A stretch of DNA of 64,000 bases from Atrina japonica (taxonomy: Eukaryota > Mollusca > Bivalvia > Pterioida > Pinnidae): contig BROG01000917.1 of assembly GCA_030159075.1 (NCBI GenBank), positions 85,001 to 149,000 on the forward strand, read 5' to 3'. The translations under genes and the position numbers were made by a program. Below the pieces are notes generated by a model, which worked only from the letters and a program-made list of their open reading frames with translations, ran no database searches and was not told the DNA's origin. Below, piece after piece: positions 34,301-40,466 of the stretch (positions are counted from its first letter, which is position 1; each line of letters begins with the position of its first letter).

Positions 34301-36875
34301 TGCGAACTGTCTTTCTGTTACTTCATAAGTATAAGGTATTATATTCACGGTTATTTAATTTCGTGGATATTTCTTTGACTGTGAATATAACGAAATTAAA
34401 TCCCCCGCGAATAAAAGCAACTATACAGTACATATATGTAGATACAAGATAACCAAATATATAGGAAACAGAGTTTGCGATACAATATATACAGATATAT
34501 AGCTAGCTGGGATACAGATATGTATATATGATGTAGAGTGATACAGACAAATGACTCAAAAATAATAAGTGAATAAAGAGTGCTCTCAGATTTTTTATCC
34601 AGAATGTATATAGACTTGTTATTCTGATAAGAAATCTTTGTTAATTTAACAGAAATTCTATTTTTTTTCAGGAAATTATATTGATGACTTTCGATTTGTT
34701 CAAGGCAAGAAAATGAATATTGAGCCATCATTAGAATTTATGGGAGTTTCCGTTGACCAGTGTGCTAAACTTTGTGTTGAACAAGAAGGAACATTTTGTC
34801 ATTCATTTGCATACTGTGTTAACTCAACAAAATGTGAACTATTACCCACAAATCCAAAATTTTTGCCAAGTGGGACAGTCACTGACAGTCATTTTTGTGA
34901 TCTATATATACGTAAGTTTTTACAAGTTTCATGACTGCATTGTCATTTTTTATTAAAGAAAACAGAAAGATATGAATTTAATTAAACTTTTTAACAAAAT
35001 GTAGATTTGTTCAATTGAAAAACTAAAAATTCTCAACAAAAAAGCAAATACATGAGAGAAAAATATATATGTATAATTCAATGTAAATATAAACCAGTTT
35101 ATTCAAGTCATTGTTTATGAATATATCATATTATCTACCTCTGTTTAAGGCTTACATCATTTGTTTATCTTTTGATATGCATCTGTACTGATAGAGCATT
35201 GAAATGTTTATTTTGTCTTTTTGACATATCTTATATTACATACATACATTCTGAAAAATAGATATGGCTGAGTAAAAAGTTGTGAGCCTCATATGTACAG
35301 AATCAACTTTTGGGAGATATATTTTATTGTTTTTGAACATTTGGTCAATGAGTGTTTATACACATTTGTTGGTGGTGTTGAAGAGACTCTGTGCCACTCC
35401 CAGAGGAAGTCCTTTTGTTGTCTTCCAGAGAGTCTCCCATGTATGGCATAATCATCTGACTAGGGTACTAGAAATAACCTTTATTAACTTTTAGAATAAA
35501 TTGTAGTCCCAAGAAATGATGCATAAAATGATATGATCCATCAATTGTCTGGCCCTTCTGTAGATAATCTACCATAAGAATGCCATCAACATAAAAAGGC
35601 CATCCCATCTGATAGAACAGTCTTTGCCTTCTTTGGTGGGGTGAGGCAAGGTGCTTCCAACTTTCAACTGTTGTTTGGATTCTGGGTAAAAATGAAGTCC
35701 CATAATTCATCTGCAATTACAAACTTAAGCAGAAATATGTCAGAATCTATGTCAAAAGGTTCAAATTGGTATGTGACATATTCAGTCCCTTGTGCTTCTG
35801 ATCAACTGTAAAAAGTCTGGATACCCAGAAGACTGAAAATTTTCTCATATCCAGATCTTCTGTGAAAAGAGAATTAACTTTTTACTGACAAATCCCCACA
35901 ATCTCTATTATATATCTCTGTAAACTGACCGTCAATCATTCTTTTAGGTCGCTTTAACCCTGGAAATATGCCTCCTCGCCCTCCTAACAATACCAGAACT
36001 ATCAACGAGACACAATATGAATATGTTACCCAGAAGAATAGTCTTACTGGTAAGTATCATGTTGAAATTTATCGTCTAATGGATACATTTGTTTGGACAT
36101 AATTTCTTTACACTGATAACTTTCATTGAATTCTGGACCCAGGTGTATCTTTATTATTAGCTGTTAGCCAATGGCAGTTATAATAATTTATTATGATAAA
36201 GAAGGACTTGAAAGTTCATTGACTTACTATCCATGGGCTAACAGTTTATTAATTACAGCTTTGTTACAAAACAGAATGACCACTGTAGTGACTTTTTGTC
36301 ATAAAAAAAACCCTCAAATTGCCTGTTTTTATTGTTTAAATTTACATTTTTACTGGAACATTCAATTGTAACGGTAGTTTCATTAAAAAATCCAAGCAAA
36401 AAATTAAAAACAAAATCCAATGTATTCTTTGTTTGGAGGGGTAGCCTACAATATTAGTTTAATTACTTTAGATCAACCATCAAACACATTTAAACAGAAA
36501 CTTATCTTCTTTGACAGTGGTTTGAATAAATGTTGCACGATTGTAAAAATTTGTCATTATCTATATTTAGGATATTCATGCAATTTAACTGTGATAAAGA
36601 AGTTTTCTTGTGCCATTGCTTAGAAGTCAGTTGTGAATACTTCATCAGTCTCATTGTTCATACATGTATATGATTTAAAATAGCATTGTATTATTCTATT
36701 GAACAATTTGTCACAATATTTTGTACCTTTATTTCAAGGTCCAGTCGTTGGTACCGCTTTCGGTGTGTTCATTGTGGGTCTCATTATTGGAGCTGCGGCT
36801 GTTTTCTTCTTCAGAAAATACAGACACAAAGATGATGACATCAATATGTCTATAATAAACAATGAAGAAAATTAA
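860..36875 (+). CDS. Multi-exon gene: PAN/Apple-domain type I membrane protein with duplicated LolA-like modules (5' end outside window)
   Basis: Twenty-two GT-AG exons join in phase to 3105 nt, ending at TAA 36873-36875; introns are included in this span. Exons 1-5 are the back half of a module; exons 6-15 are a complete module of 420 codons; exons 16-17 are a truncated third copy. Exons 5, 15, 18, 19 and 20 each encode one cysteine-rich PAN/Apple-like domain, with pattern near C-x3-C-x(6-8)-C-x5-C-x(5-8)-C. Exon 21 is a Pro/Asn-rich stalk and exon 22 a single transmembrane helix plus short basic-acidic tail. The non-PAN part (motifs HPDL.LFD, VIHDFNTG, YTID..F.NCTV) resembles metazoan LolA-like secreted proteins, a family call from memory. 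PAN domains usually bind protein or carbohydrate, so a cell-surface adhesion or recognition role is an inference. The signal peptide and first exons are not in the window. Confidence 0.85.
971..2119 (+). other. Intron 1
   Basis: Contains a tRNA-like SINE (about 1652-1910). Otherwise AT-rich with nothing recognised. Confidence 0.7.
1652..1910 (+). mobile_element. tRNA-derived SINE, family B
   Basis: Box A-like TAGCACATTGGTTAGCACAC near 1660 and box B-like GAGATTCGATCCTC near 1700 are followed by an unrelated body with a C12 run and a 3' end in AATAAATAAAG plus an A run. The body interrupts intron 1. It does not fold as a functional tRNA as far as I can judge. Boundaries are approximate. Confidence 0.6.
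2120..2200 (+). CDS. Exon 2
   Basis: TTTTTCAG acceptor and GTAAGTAT donor; 27 codons, phase 0 to 0. The peptide (DEFVNFPNNG, then VPVKTTIDIAS) matches exon 12, which is also 81 nt (DGWSESGLNDG, then FPVKLDISIIE). Confidence 0.85.
2425..2548 (+). CDS. Exon 3
   Basis: TTTTTCAG acceptor, donor GTAAATAA; 124 nt, phase 0 to 1. Encodes YVTYNYMDFDGNHPDLSVFD and an end in KIKFP; exon 13 is the same length with FDIKNCF and ITFP. Confidence 0.87.
2665..2922. mobile_element. MITE copy 1 (left end truncated)
   Basis: Shares its internal sequence (GTCAGGTCCAGTGTGGTAT, then ATGCCTATGTATATCTCC) with 5862-6213 and 30815-31130, and ends in the same terminal sequence CACAGTTAATGCCCCTTTAA. The expected opposite inverted end is not visible, so this copy seems truncated. 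Confidence 0.6.
3127..3291 (+). CDS. Exon 4
   Basis: Acceptor ATTTCAG; donor GTAATG at 3292, chosen because the matching exon 14 also ends in phase 1 after a Pro-Pro. 165 nt. Encodes QINSAMVNPFIYQAR through VDYDFADVYLYASLLDRTPP; exon 14 has VNYDAVNIYITSTILGMPP. Confidence 0.8.
3357..3812. repeat. Intron 4 minisatellite, 76-bp unit, 6 copies
   Basis: Six tandem copies of a 76-bp unit that starts GTGATATATTACATGATAAA (variant GTGCTATATTAC). Every copy carries CACTTAC; in four of the six it continues as CACTTACCAA, the reverse complement of a strong 5' splice donor, so the donor consensus lies on the opposite strand from the gene. Confidence 0.9.
4400..4707. repeat. Intron 4 second minisatellite, 69-bp unit, 4 copies
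   Basis: Units begin TGTACTTGGAAGAGACC and contain ACAAAGTAATATCATTAGG (ACAAAGTAAG in the first). The first copy is longer because of an internal 22-bp duplication. Confidence 0.85.
4828..5058 (+). CDS. Exon 5: PAN/Apple-like domain 1
   Basis: Acceptor ATTTGTAG, donor GTGAGTAT; 231 nt, phase 1 to 1. One exon encodes the whole domain: C-x3-C (CSQFC), CNSFEFC, then CRLSKNH and a terminal CGLFS. The exon 15 domain has CAKTC, CNSFNFC, CYLSKTH and CSHYS in the same order. A symmetrical 1-1 phase is what allows such domain exons to duplicate without frame loss. Confidence 0.88.
5862..6213. mobile_element. MITE copy 2
   Basis: About 350-bp element in intron 5. Its ends are inverted: AAAGGGGAATTAAGTGTGTTT on the left and a reverse-complement-like AACATGCCCCTTTAA on the right. 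The interior matches 2665-2922 and 30815-31130. No coding capacity. Confidence 0.65.
6561..6845 (+). mobile_element. tRNA-derived SINE, family A, copy 1
   Basis: Starts GAGCCGGACTGGCTCAGTTGG (box A) with box B GAGTTCGAGTCC, then a conserved body (CCTGTCCTTCGGATGAGACAG; ATATGAGTGAAATATTCTTG) and a TTAAACAACAATAAACAAAC tail. Three more copies occur at 12411, 22375 and 40187. In intron 5. Confidence 0.85.
6902..7017 (+). CDS. Exon 6: start of module 2
   Basis: Acceptor TTTCAACAG, donor GTAAGCTT; 116 nt, phase 1 to 0. Encodes TVNAKPVQETPIFKAFSVLR; exon 16 (TVNATSVTSPDMWTAYNNLK) is also 116 nt with the same phases. Confidence 0.87.
7285..8250. repeat. Intron 6 minisatellite, composite about 88-bp unit
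   Basis: About eleven copies of a dimer built of two related monomers of about 41 and 47 bp, both containing TATCCATGRCAACTGAC. Diverged copies reappear at 8518-8665. The many open frames over this array are by-products of the repeat. Confidence 0.9.
8762..8801 (+). CDS. Exon 7 (short)
   Basis: Acceptor GTTCACAG, donor GTATGTTA; 40 nt, phase 0 to 1, encoding IATYVGIHTEVTF. It links exon 6 in phase 0 to exon 8 in phase 1 and has a longer counterpart in exon 17. Confidence 0.78.
8922..9505. repeat. Intron 7 minisatellite, 36-bp unit, about 16 copies
   Basis: Unit contains TATATTTGTGTCTGAATCT followed by RTATGATRGTATTGA. As 36 is a multiple of three and no stop falls in the unit, long frames stay open on both strands (9005-9505 plus, 8977-9510 minus). 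I do not regard them as genes. Confidence 0.93.
9648..9745 (+). CDS. Exon 8
   Basis: Acceptor TTTTTCAG, donor GTAAGTGA after TCACAG; 98 nt, phase 1 to 0. Encodes WIAPTAMPILTGHFSYRQEL and ends GLVLDSQ. An alternative acceptor at 8894 leads into the repeat array and was not used. Confidence 0.87.
9849..11355. repeat. Intron 8 minisatellite, 28-bp unit, about 54 copies
   Basis: Unit ACAGCTGACTGGTACACAG followed by ATAAGTATA. Several copies read CACAGGTAAGA, a near-perfect donor like that of exon 8 (TCACAG/GTAAGTG). Higher-order copies are visible: a block near 10220-10550 recurs about 334 bp later, and a block near 10836-11010 recurs about 308 bp later. Confidence 0.93.
11470..11581 (+). CDS. 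Exon 9
   Basis: Acceptor CTTTTAG, donor GTAGATAT; 112 nt, phase 0 to 1. Encodes VWFDTDYKLTRYDYHNT, then MTVIHDFNT. This Asp/Tyr-rich strand followed by a HDFNTG turn is the part most like LolA-like animal proteins. Confidence 0.87.
11790..11873. repeat. (GT)n microsatellite
   Basis: Imperfect GT run with GAGT interruptions in intron 9. Confidence 0.95.
12044..12222 (+). CDS. Exon 10
   Basis: Acceptor CATTCAG, donor GTGAGTTG; 179 nt, phase 1 to 0. Encodes VQYTIDKFFENCTVSQLQP through DGTYMVQMKSPLELFH and ends DFRFIGQ. Its counterpart in module 1 would lie upstream of the window. Confidence 0.88.
12411..12688 (-). mobile_element. tRNA-derived SINE, family A, copy 2, with 13-bp target duplication
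   Basis: Reverse-oriented copy of the 6561 family in intron 10. It is flanked by perfect direct repeats CAGCAAACTTGGA at 12398-12410 and 12689-12701, the expected mark of LINE-driven insertion. Confidence 0.9.
12729..12888. mobile_element. Short Tc1/mariner-type MITE
   Basis: CAGTAAAACCTGCCTTAT on the left is an imperfect inverted repeat of TATATACAAGTTTCACTG on the right, flanked by TA on both sides. Interior has TATAAAGACCACCT motifs. Confidence 0.55.
13223..13400. repeat. (TG)n/(GA)n microsatellite
   Basis: Long TG tract with an internal GA block at about 13253-13272, in intron 10 shortly before exon 11. Confidence 0.95.
13506..13616 (+). CDS. Exon 11
   Basis: Acceptor TTCTGACAG, donor GTAAGATA; 111 nt, phase 0 to 0. 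Encodes KTVRGLLTNLYEVVVKKY and ends ILEYYFLM. Same length as exon 1. Confidence 0.88.
13658..13830. mobile_element. Small inverted-repeat element
   Basis: Left arm TGGACCCTGTCTTGAGAGAC and right arm (reverse complement TGGAACCTGCCTTGAGAGAC) match at 20 of 23 positions, with several GAGACCAC copies between. MITE-like, in intron 11. Confidence 0.6.
14477..14557 (+). CDS. Exon 12
   Basis: Acceptor TTTTACAG, donor GTTGGTTT (weak); 81 nt, phase 0 to 0. Encodes DGWSESGLNDGTSTSKFPVK, then LDISIIE. Counterpart of exon 2. Confidence 0.85.
15020..15335 (+). mobile_element. SINE-like element, family C
   Basis: Box B-like GAGTTTGATTCCTGG near 15038, conserved SINE-type body (TTTCAGATGAAACTGAAAAC; AAAAGCCGGTGACATC) and an A-rich tail. 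A related fragment (CAAGTTCCATTCCCAGATCG) is at 25968-26040. Start not precise. Confidence 0.55.
15416..15539 (+). CDS. Exon 13
   Basis: Acceptor TCTTTCAG, donor GTGAATGT; 124 nt, phase 0 to 1. Encodes KGLFLSYNFYDFEVQHPDL, then TLFDIKNCF. Counterpart of exon 3, same length. Confidence 0.88.
15540..18049 (+). other. Intron 13
   Basis: About 2.5 kb. A locally GC-richer patch at 16800-17060 and two copies of a TGATTAATTTTTTTTKGGCC motif (16383 and 17245) suggest an old transposon, but I cannot delimit it. No exon recognised. Confidence 0.5.
18050..18223 (+). CDS. Exon 14
   Basis: Acceptor CATTTCAG, donor GTAAGTAG; 174 nt, phase 1 to 1. Encodes PFHPYLDEFQKLFQMESQAQ through ILGMPPYL. Counterpart of exon 4. 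Confidence 0.87.
18428..20384. mobile_element. Putative nonautonomous DNA transposon, 2 kb, containing a nested MITE
   Basis: TTAAGGAGGAATTA at 18428-18441 is the inverted repeat of TAATACCTCCTTAA at 20371-20384 (13 of 14). No coding region. The nested 19121-20159 element accounts for half of it. Target duplication not identified, so this remains tentative. Confidence 0.4.
19121..20159. mobile_element. Tc1/mariner-type MITE, 1039 bp
   Basis: Inverted ends CAGTGAACCCTCTTTACA and TGTAAAGCGGGTTCACTG (17 of 18 match) are flanked directly by TA on both sides, the classic target duplication of this superfamily. No transposase frame inside. Confidence 0.8.
20570..21320. repeat. Intron 14 minisatellite, 32-bp unit, about 23 copies
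   Basis: Unit contains TGATTGTTTTATTCTTCTGC followed by CTTGTTCTCCAT, with ATGTTTTATACTTTTG variants. Merges into the next array. Confidence 0.92.
21321..21720. repeat. Intron 14 minisatellite, about 33-bp unit, diverged
   Basis: Related to the previous array; core CTCCTGTCTGTATTCCACTG followed by GGATTATTTCATA, with more diverged copies on both sides. Confidence 0.88.
21785..22095. repeat. Diverged direct duplication of about 125 bp
   Basis: 21790-21914 and 21970-22094 share TTTTTCAGTYCATT, GGYCATTACACAACAATGCA and AATTTTGACCCAAATT. They lie between two minisatellites of intron 14. Confidence 0.75.
22150..22374. repeat. Intron 14 minisatellite, 31-bp unit, part 1
   Basis: Unit TCCACAGAGTTTTTATACCT followed by CTGTCATGTAT. 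Interrupted by the SINE at 22375 and resumed at 22665. Confidence 0.9.
22375..22657 (+). mobile_element. tRNA-derived SINE, family A, copy 3
   Basis: Full copy from GAGCTGGCATGGCTCAATC to the AACAGTAAACAAAC tail, inserted into the 31-bp minisatellite. Flanks CCACAGATTTTTT and CCACAAATTGTTT may be a diverged target duplication. Confidence 0.85.
22665..23030. repeat. Intron 14 minisatellite, 31-bp unit, part 2
   Basis: Continuation with the variant unit TCCACCAAGTTTTTATACCT followed by CTGTCTTGTAT, ending about 30 bp before exon 15. Confidence 0.9.
23060..23284 (+). CDS. Exon 15: PAN/Apple-like domain 2
   Basis: Acceptor TATGATCAG, donor GTAAGATT; 225 nt, phase 1 to 1. Cysteines in CAKTC, CNSFNFC, CYLSKTH and CSHYS. 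Counterpart of exon 5; closes module 2. Confidence 0.88.
23285..24346 (+). other. Intron 15, part before the minisatellite
   Basis: A tRNA-like fragment at 23360-23440 (TTTAGCTCAATTGGTAGAAT, then GGTTTGAATCTCAGG) is probably a SINE relic. A short AT run lies at 23727-23742. Otherwise nothing recognised. Confidence 0.5.
24347..25705. repeat. Intron 15 minisatellite, 40-bp unit, about 34 copies
   Basis: Very homogeneous. Nearly every copy contains GTGAGGTAAGC, a consensus 5' splice site in the sense orientation; two alternating variants read GTAAGCTTTGTAATC or GTAAGCAGTGTAATC. The array ends about 35 bp before the acceptor of exon 16. Confidence 0.95.
25740..25855 (+). CDS. Exon 16: start of truncated module 3
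   Basis: Acceptor CTATTTCAG, donor GTAAGTTT; 116 nt, phase 1 to 0. Encodes TVNATSVTSPDMWTAYNNLK. Same length and phases as exon 6. Confidence 0.86.
26035..27030. repeat. Intron 16 minisatellite, 69-bp unit, about 14 copies
   Basis: Unit contains GTTTACCAGTTTTACATTGG, GTGGTTGTTTCCTTGTTAT and a variable TATAGGCTG or TATGTTGACTG segment. Confidence 0.92.
27158..27178 (+). CDS. Candidate 21-nt micro-exon
   Basis: TGTTTTCAG precedes and GTAATTAA follows a 21-nt segment (TFIQLIQ) that keeps phase 0 between exons 16 and 17. Module 2 has no equivalent, so it may be an optional exon or a chance match. It is not counted in the 3105-nt total. Confidence 0.3.
27491..27557 (+). CDS. Exon 17
   Basis: Acceptor ATTTTTAG, donor GTATGTTT after ACAAGGAG; 67 nt, phase 0 to 1. 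Encodes VKVYTAASIKDTEPRP, then TNAVQ. Its last 12 nt and donor are the first copy of the following minisatellite. Confidence 0.82.
27546..30125. repeat. Intron 17 minisatellite, 48-bp unit, about 54 copies, duplicating the splice donor
   Basis: Each unit carries CAGTACAAGGAGGTATGTAT, identical to the exon 17 end plus donor, then YACTATGTAATAGTCCAGTC or ATGTGTAATAGTCCAGTC. In the frame of exon 17 every unit contains TAA or TAATAG. As 48 is divisible by three, long frames stay open on both strands; they are not genes. Confidence 0.95.
30210..30446 (+). CDS. Exon 18: PAN/Apple-like domain 3
   Basis: Acceptor TGTTTCAG, donor GTAAGTAT; 237 nt, phase 1 to 1. Cysteines in CAVAC, CQSFEYC, CLLST and CNLFG. 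Follows the truncated module directly. Confidence 0.88.
30447..31455 (+). other. Intron 18
   Basis: Holds a 60-bp tandem duplication at 30528-30650 (CCCTCTCTCTTTCAACATCT) and a MITE at 30815-31130. Confidence 0.7.
30815..31130. mobile_element. MITE copy 3
   Basis: Left end CAGGGGCATTAGCTGTGTTT and right end AACACAGCTACAGCCCTGTA are inverted copies of each other. Interior matches 5862-6213. The best-preserved ends of the three copies. Confidence 0.7.
31456..31689 (+). CDS. Exon 19: PAN/Apple-like domain 4
   Basis: Acceptor CATTTGTAG, donor GTAAGAAT; 234 nt, phase 1 to 1. Cysteines in CAKQC, CKSFDYC, CRLKNTH and CNHYS. Confidence 0.88.
31870..33650. repeat. Intron 19 minisatellite 1, 49-bp unit, about 36 copies
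   Basis: Unit contains GAATACAGACAAGGAGATAG, GATACAGATAGAATATAG and ATTTGTAGA. Because 49 is not a multiple of three, antisense frames cycle through all three phases and give spurious proteins of up to 533 residues. Confidence 0.95.
33651..34195. repeat. Intron 19 minisatellite 2, 49-bp unit, 11 copies
   Basis: Unit contains AGCATACGGCCAAATATTTA, AAATACAGATATGTAGATAG and GATACAGAT. Same period as the adjacent array and shares its GATACAGATAG segment, so the two are probably related. Confidence 0.95.
34209..34430. mobile_element. MITE with 13-bp perfect inverted ends
   Basis: TACTGTATAGTTG at 34209-34221 and CAACTATACAGTA at 34418-34430. Interior has a second inverted pair around TAATTTCGTGGATA and CGAAATTAAAT. 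In intron 19. Confidence 0.75.
34672..34911 (+). CDS. Exon 20: PAN/Apple-like domain 5
   Basis: Acceptor TTTTTTCAG, donor GTAAGTTT; 240 nt, phase 1 to 1. Cysteines in CAKLC, CHSFAYC, CELLP and CDLYI. Confidence 0.88.
35280..35905 (-). pseudogene. Mariner-like transposase relic
   Basis: The antisense strand encodes, in broken frames, pieces typical of mariner transposases: a stretch like RKFSVFWVSRLFTVDQKHK (about 35790-35860), then an open segment 35468-35716 with VESWKHLASPHQRRQ and MVDYLQKGQTIDGSY. Frameshifts separate the pieces and I could not find an intact catalytic triad or clear inverted ends. It lies in intron 20 and ends about 40 bp before the acceptor of exon 21. Confidence 0.65.
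35948..36049 (+). CDS. Exon 21: extracellular stalk
   Basis: Acceptor TCTTTTAG, donor GTAAGTAT; 102 nt, phase 1 to 1. Encodes RFNPGNMPPRPPNNTRTINE, then TQYEYVTQKNSLT: Pro/Asn/Thr-rich with N-glycosylation sequons NNT and NET. Confidence 0.87.
36050..36738 (+). other. Intron 21
   Basis: AT-rich, no repeat or exon recognised. Confidence 0.6.
36739..36875 (+). CDS. Exon 22: transmembrane helix, cytoplasmic tail and stop
   Basis: Acceptor ATTTCAAG; phase 1 start, TAA at 36873-36875. Encodes the hydrophobic segment VVGTAFGVFIVGLIIGAAAV followed by FFFRKYRHKDDD and a short tail ending NNEEN. The basic stop-transfer RKYRHK gives type I topology. A polyadenylation signal AATAAA is at 36975-36980. 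Confidence 0.88.
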
Positions 36876-36969
36876 ATCTGTCACATCATTTACAATATTC
36901 CACTTAAAGATGATGACATCAATCTGTCTATAATAAACAATGAAGAAAATTAAAGCTGTCACATCATTT
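36828..36969. repeat. Duplication of the gene tail in the 3' UTR
   Basis: 36828-36891 (AAAGATGATGACATCAATAT to CTGTCACATCATTT), which includes the last codons and the stop, is repeated at 36906-36969 with two substitutions visible. The second copy lies after the stop. Confidence 0.9.
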
Positions 36970-37089
36970 TATTTAATAAACAACAGAGTATAAATAGATA
37001 CATCTCTTATTTTATCATCTTACCATATATTTAAACATGTTCTGTTACTCATTTTCTGTTTCATACATAATAGCATGTGGATGTAATCA
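36970..37089 (+). promoter_or_regulatory. Probable 3' UTR with polyadenylation signal
   Basis: AATAAA at 36975-36980 is the first canonical signal downstream of the stop. Others occur further on (for example 38185), so the true 3' end is uncertain. Confidence 0.45.
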
Positions 37090-37315
37090 TGAGTGTCCAG
37101 TTTTCATCGCCTCTCACCTCTGGTTCGAATCCCGCTGGGTCATTTCGAATTAAGTGGGAAAGTTTGCCAGTTTTCTTGCAGAAGGTCGGTGGTCTTTACC
37201 CGGGTAATCAGGGTTTCTCCTCCACCAATAAAAACTGGACACCATCATATGGCTGAAAGATTGTTGGGTATGGTGTAAAACAAAAAAATCAAATCAAATC
37301 AAATCTAGTTTTCAT
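37090..37315 (+). mobile_element. SINE-like element, family D, with (AAATC)n tail
   Basis: Box B-like GGTTCGAATCCCGCTGGGTC near 37122, body with CCCGGGTAATCAGGGTTTC, and a tail of AAATC repeats. Confidence 0.6.
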
Positions 37316-40186
37316 CTAGTTTTCATTGACCTGTATAATAGAAACCAGACAAGTGTTAACAGAACTGTACAAGTTTTGTGTGATTGTTGGTTGAAGTCCA
37401 TCACCATGCAATAACAATTGAATTTTTTAAATTCACCTCCTTATCAAAAACCAATGGGGGTATGGCCTTCAAATTTAATATGTAGCCTCTATAGGGTAAG
37501 AGGTACAAAACTAATTAATATCATTAATCTCCCCCCCCTCCCCCCCCCCCATGTCCTGAGTTCTTGTGTATATTTGGAAATGTCATCTATCTTAAATTGG
37601 AAAAAGTTTATGACATATCTGGTCTTCACCTTCACAATTATAACAACTGGCAGCAGCCAAATGCTGTTGGAATTCTAGTTGCCTCTTTACTGTGATTTTT
37701 AATTACCATGCCAGGTATTTAACTAAAATTAAGATTTTTGTTATTGTCTAAGTAATTTTATTGTTTTACACTATTTATTTTTTGGATAATATGACACCTT
37801 GGTATTTAATAATACATATACGTGTAGTTCCACTATACAAACATATTTTTACTAATCAGTTTTCATATATTTTGGGAATTGTCCTCATCATTTTAGGGGG
37901 AAAAAGTTTTGCATTGAAAGTGGGGCCGAATTTGACCAGTTATATGAGGTAAAGGAGTAAAACACTGCACCACACCTAAGGTATAAGGATTTGATCAAAA
38001 CAACAGAAAAAAGTTGCAATATTTAAAATATGTATGATGCTGTAGCAAGCAAATTGGGTGTATAGTCAATAAGCAATAAGCTTGTACATTGTTCAATGGT
38101 TGTGTTGCATCAGAACAATCAAATGAATGTAAGTATGTGTTGATGTGCAACAACACGGATATCAGCTTGATGTGGTATTAAAAAAATAAAAGATTATGTT
38201 GTAATTATATATGCATATGTGAATACATAAAGCACATAAAAGTAAGTATACACGTTATCTTCCTGTGTGAGGTGCACTCTTGTATTAAGATTTTCCTGTC
38301 AATCAAAAGTGAAAGTTACAACATATATCGTGATAGTTACAGTGGTATATGTTACAGACGACTCTTTAAAAAGTGGTAATGAGGCTAATGTGAAAATTGT
38401 CATTTATCATTGAGAAAATATTTTGAATTGTAATTTTTACAGTTTTTATACTTAATATAAAATTCAATGTCCTGTGATTGTGAATATTTAGTGTTTTACT
38501 ATTTTATACTTATACATGTAGTTCAAAAACAATATCATGTGACAAGAATTTGTGGTGGACGGTGTGAAAGTAGACATTTTGTAGAAGTGAAAAGAAAATT
38601 ATAGATAAATGACCATAAGAGAACACTTGTCTTCATGTTGCTCTACAGTATAGGGCAAAAGTGTGTTCCAAAAGGTGAATTTAACTACTTGTATACATTC
38701 TTAGCAATTCTGCTATTGACCTTTGAATTTGGTTATCATCAGAAATACAGGGAGAAAATGCAGTTAAAGGTGTGAATCTGTGACTAATTTCAATAGTTTC
38801 ATTGTTTTTCATCTATAAAATACTTAGGTGTCGATGATTATATTTTGGTGTTTATGAATTATGTCACAGATGTATTCAATATCCTTAGTTGTTATAAACA
38901 TCTTGTATTCTAGAAGTCTGCTCTCAAGAAAGATAATGTATTTCTCCTGAAGTAAGAAATAGATTGCAATGGAATTTCTACCAAATGAGAACCAAAACCT
39001 CAACTTTTGGTGAATCATGTTTTCTTAGAATTGGATAATAGACAGATTCTGAGAGTAAAACATATTAATTTTCCAAGAATATACAATGAAAATAAATACA
39101 AACTACCCGTTTTTGTCACATTACTGTACAAAAACAGATGATAATTGCAATTCACTATTGTTTTACATTGGTCAGACGTCACCAACTTTACTTTTAATTC
39201 ATACTCAAGTTCAAATTTTATTTCATTTTTCGACTTTATAATCTTTTGTAAAACTTTTAGGCTTGAGTGATTAGGAAATAAATTACTATTTTCCATCATT
39301 TACATAAAGTTTGCGTCACACTTATTATATTCCTGCAAAAAACTTAATAAATAGTTGAGTACGGTACTCGAAATTTGAGTACGTACTCAAACATTTTTTT
39401 AATATTTTAAAAGTTTTCTTCAAATGAGCAATAATTTTGATAAGTATAAAGATGCTAATAGATTACAAGTACTCTGTAATTTGTAGATTGTTCAACATAC
39501 AATCATGATCAAAGATCATGGAGAATATTGGTTGTGGTCTGCCTTAATTCTGTGCAGATTTACTTCCATATCACCCTTGTACCAAACGACGAAATATTTA
39601 TATTTGTTAAAATCACACAGAATTTGGCCATACTTGGGTGATTTTGGGTCGAACACATTTTGCTTTTCACTTGAACTATCACTATCTCATTGAAATATGA
39701 TTGGTTTTAGCACTTTTCTTATGTCTGCTGTGAATGATTGTACAGAGAGAATTCATTTGATGGTTCAAGTCTGATTGGTTTCAGCATTTTTCTGACATCT
39801 ATAGTGGATGAGAGGAATCAGTGTGACAGACATGCATGCCTTCTACATTCCTTTATCAAAGGAACAATAATATGTTCGTTGGTGCATTGACATACATGTA
39901 CTTGCATACATATTTTTAATTATTCGATGGGAATGTTCGGAGCATGTATAAGAAATGTATATAGTCAAACTAAGAAGAAGTTTACATGTAAAATCTACTT
40001 TGTATATATACGTAAATAAAGAAATGAGTCGACAAGAACAGGCGCATCATAAAAAAGATATATCCACTGTTTGCATTCTAAAGATTTAATCTCCAAGAGC
40101 ACGATCCTTTATAGAATAAAACGTTATCTTTTCTCATCCGTTTGCAGTACAATTGGATCTAGAATCTGTCCTTATCACATTACATT
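37316..40186. other. Intergenic region
   Basis: About 2.9 kb, AT-rich. Short C runs at 37530-37550. No gene or clear repeat recognised. Confidence 0.55.
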
Positions 40187-40466
40187 TGTTTGTTTGTCTG
40201 TTGTTGTTTAACGTCCCACTCAAGAATCGTTCACTCATTTGGAGACGTCAACAAATGCCGTTGAAAGGGCTTCAAATGTTGCCTATGCTCGGCACTTACA
40301 TTGAGCAGTGGGGGTTCTTTAACGTGCTGACACCTACTGTGTCATGGGACCTCGGTTATTACTGTCTCATCCGCAGGACAGGAAACCAACCTGCCGCCGG
40401 CGGGATTCGAACTCACGGCCTCAGGATCAAGAGTCGAGCGCGGTACCGACTGAGCCAGGCCGGCTC
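40187..40466 (-). mobile_element. tRNA-derived SINE, family A, copy 4
   Basis: Reverse copy ending CTGAGCCAGGCCGGCTC, flanked by TACATT at 40181-40186 and 40467-40472 as a possible short target duplication. Confidence 0.85.
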
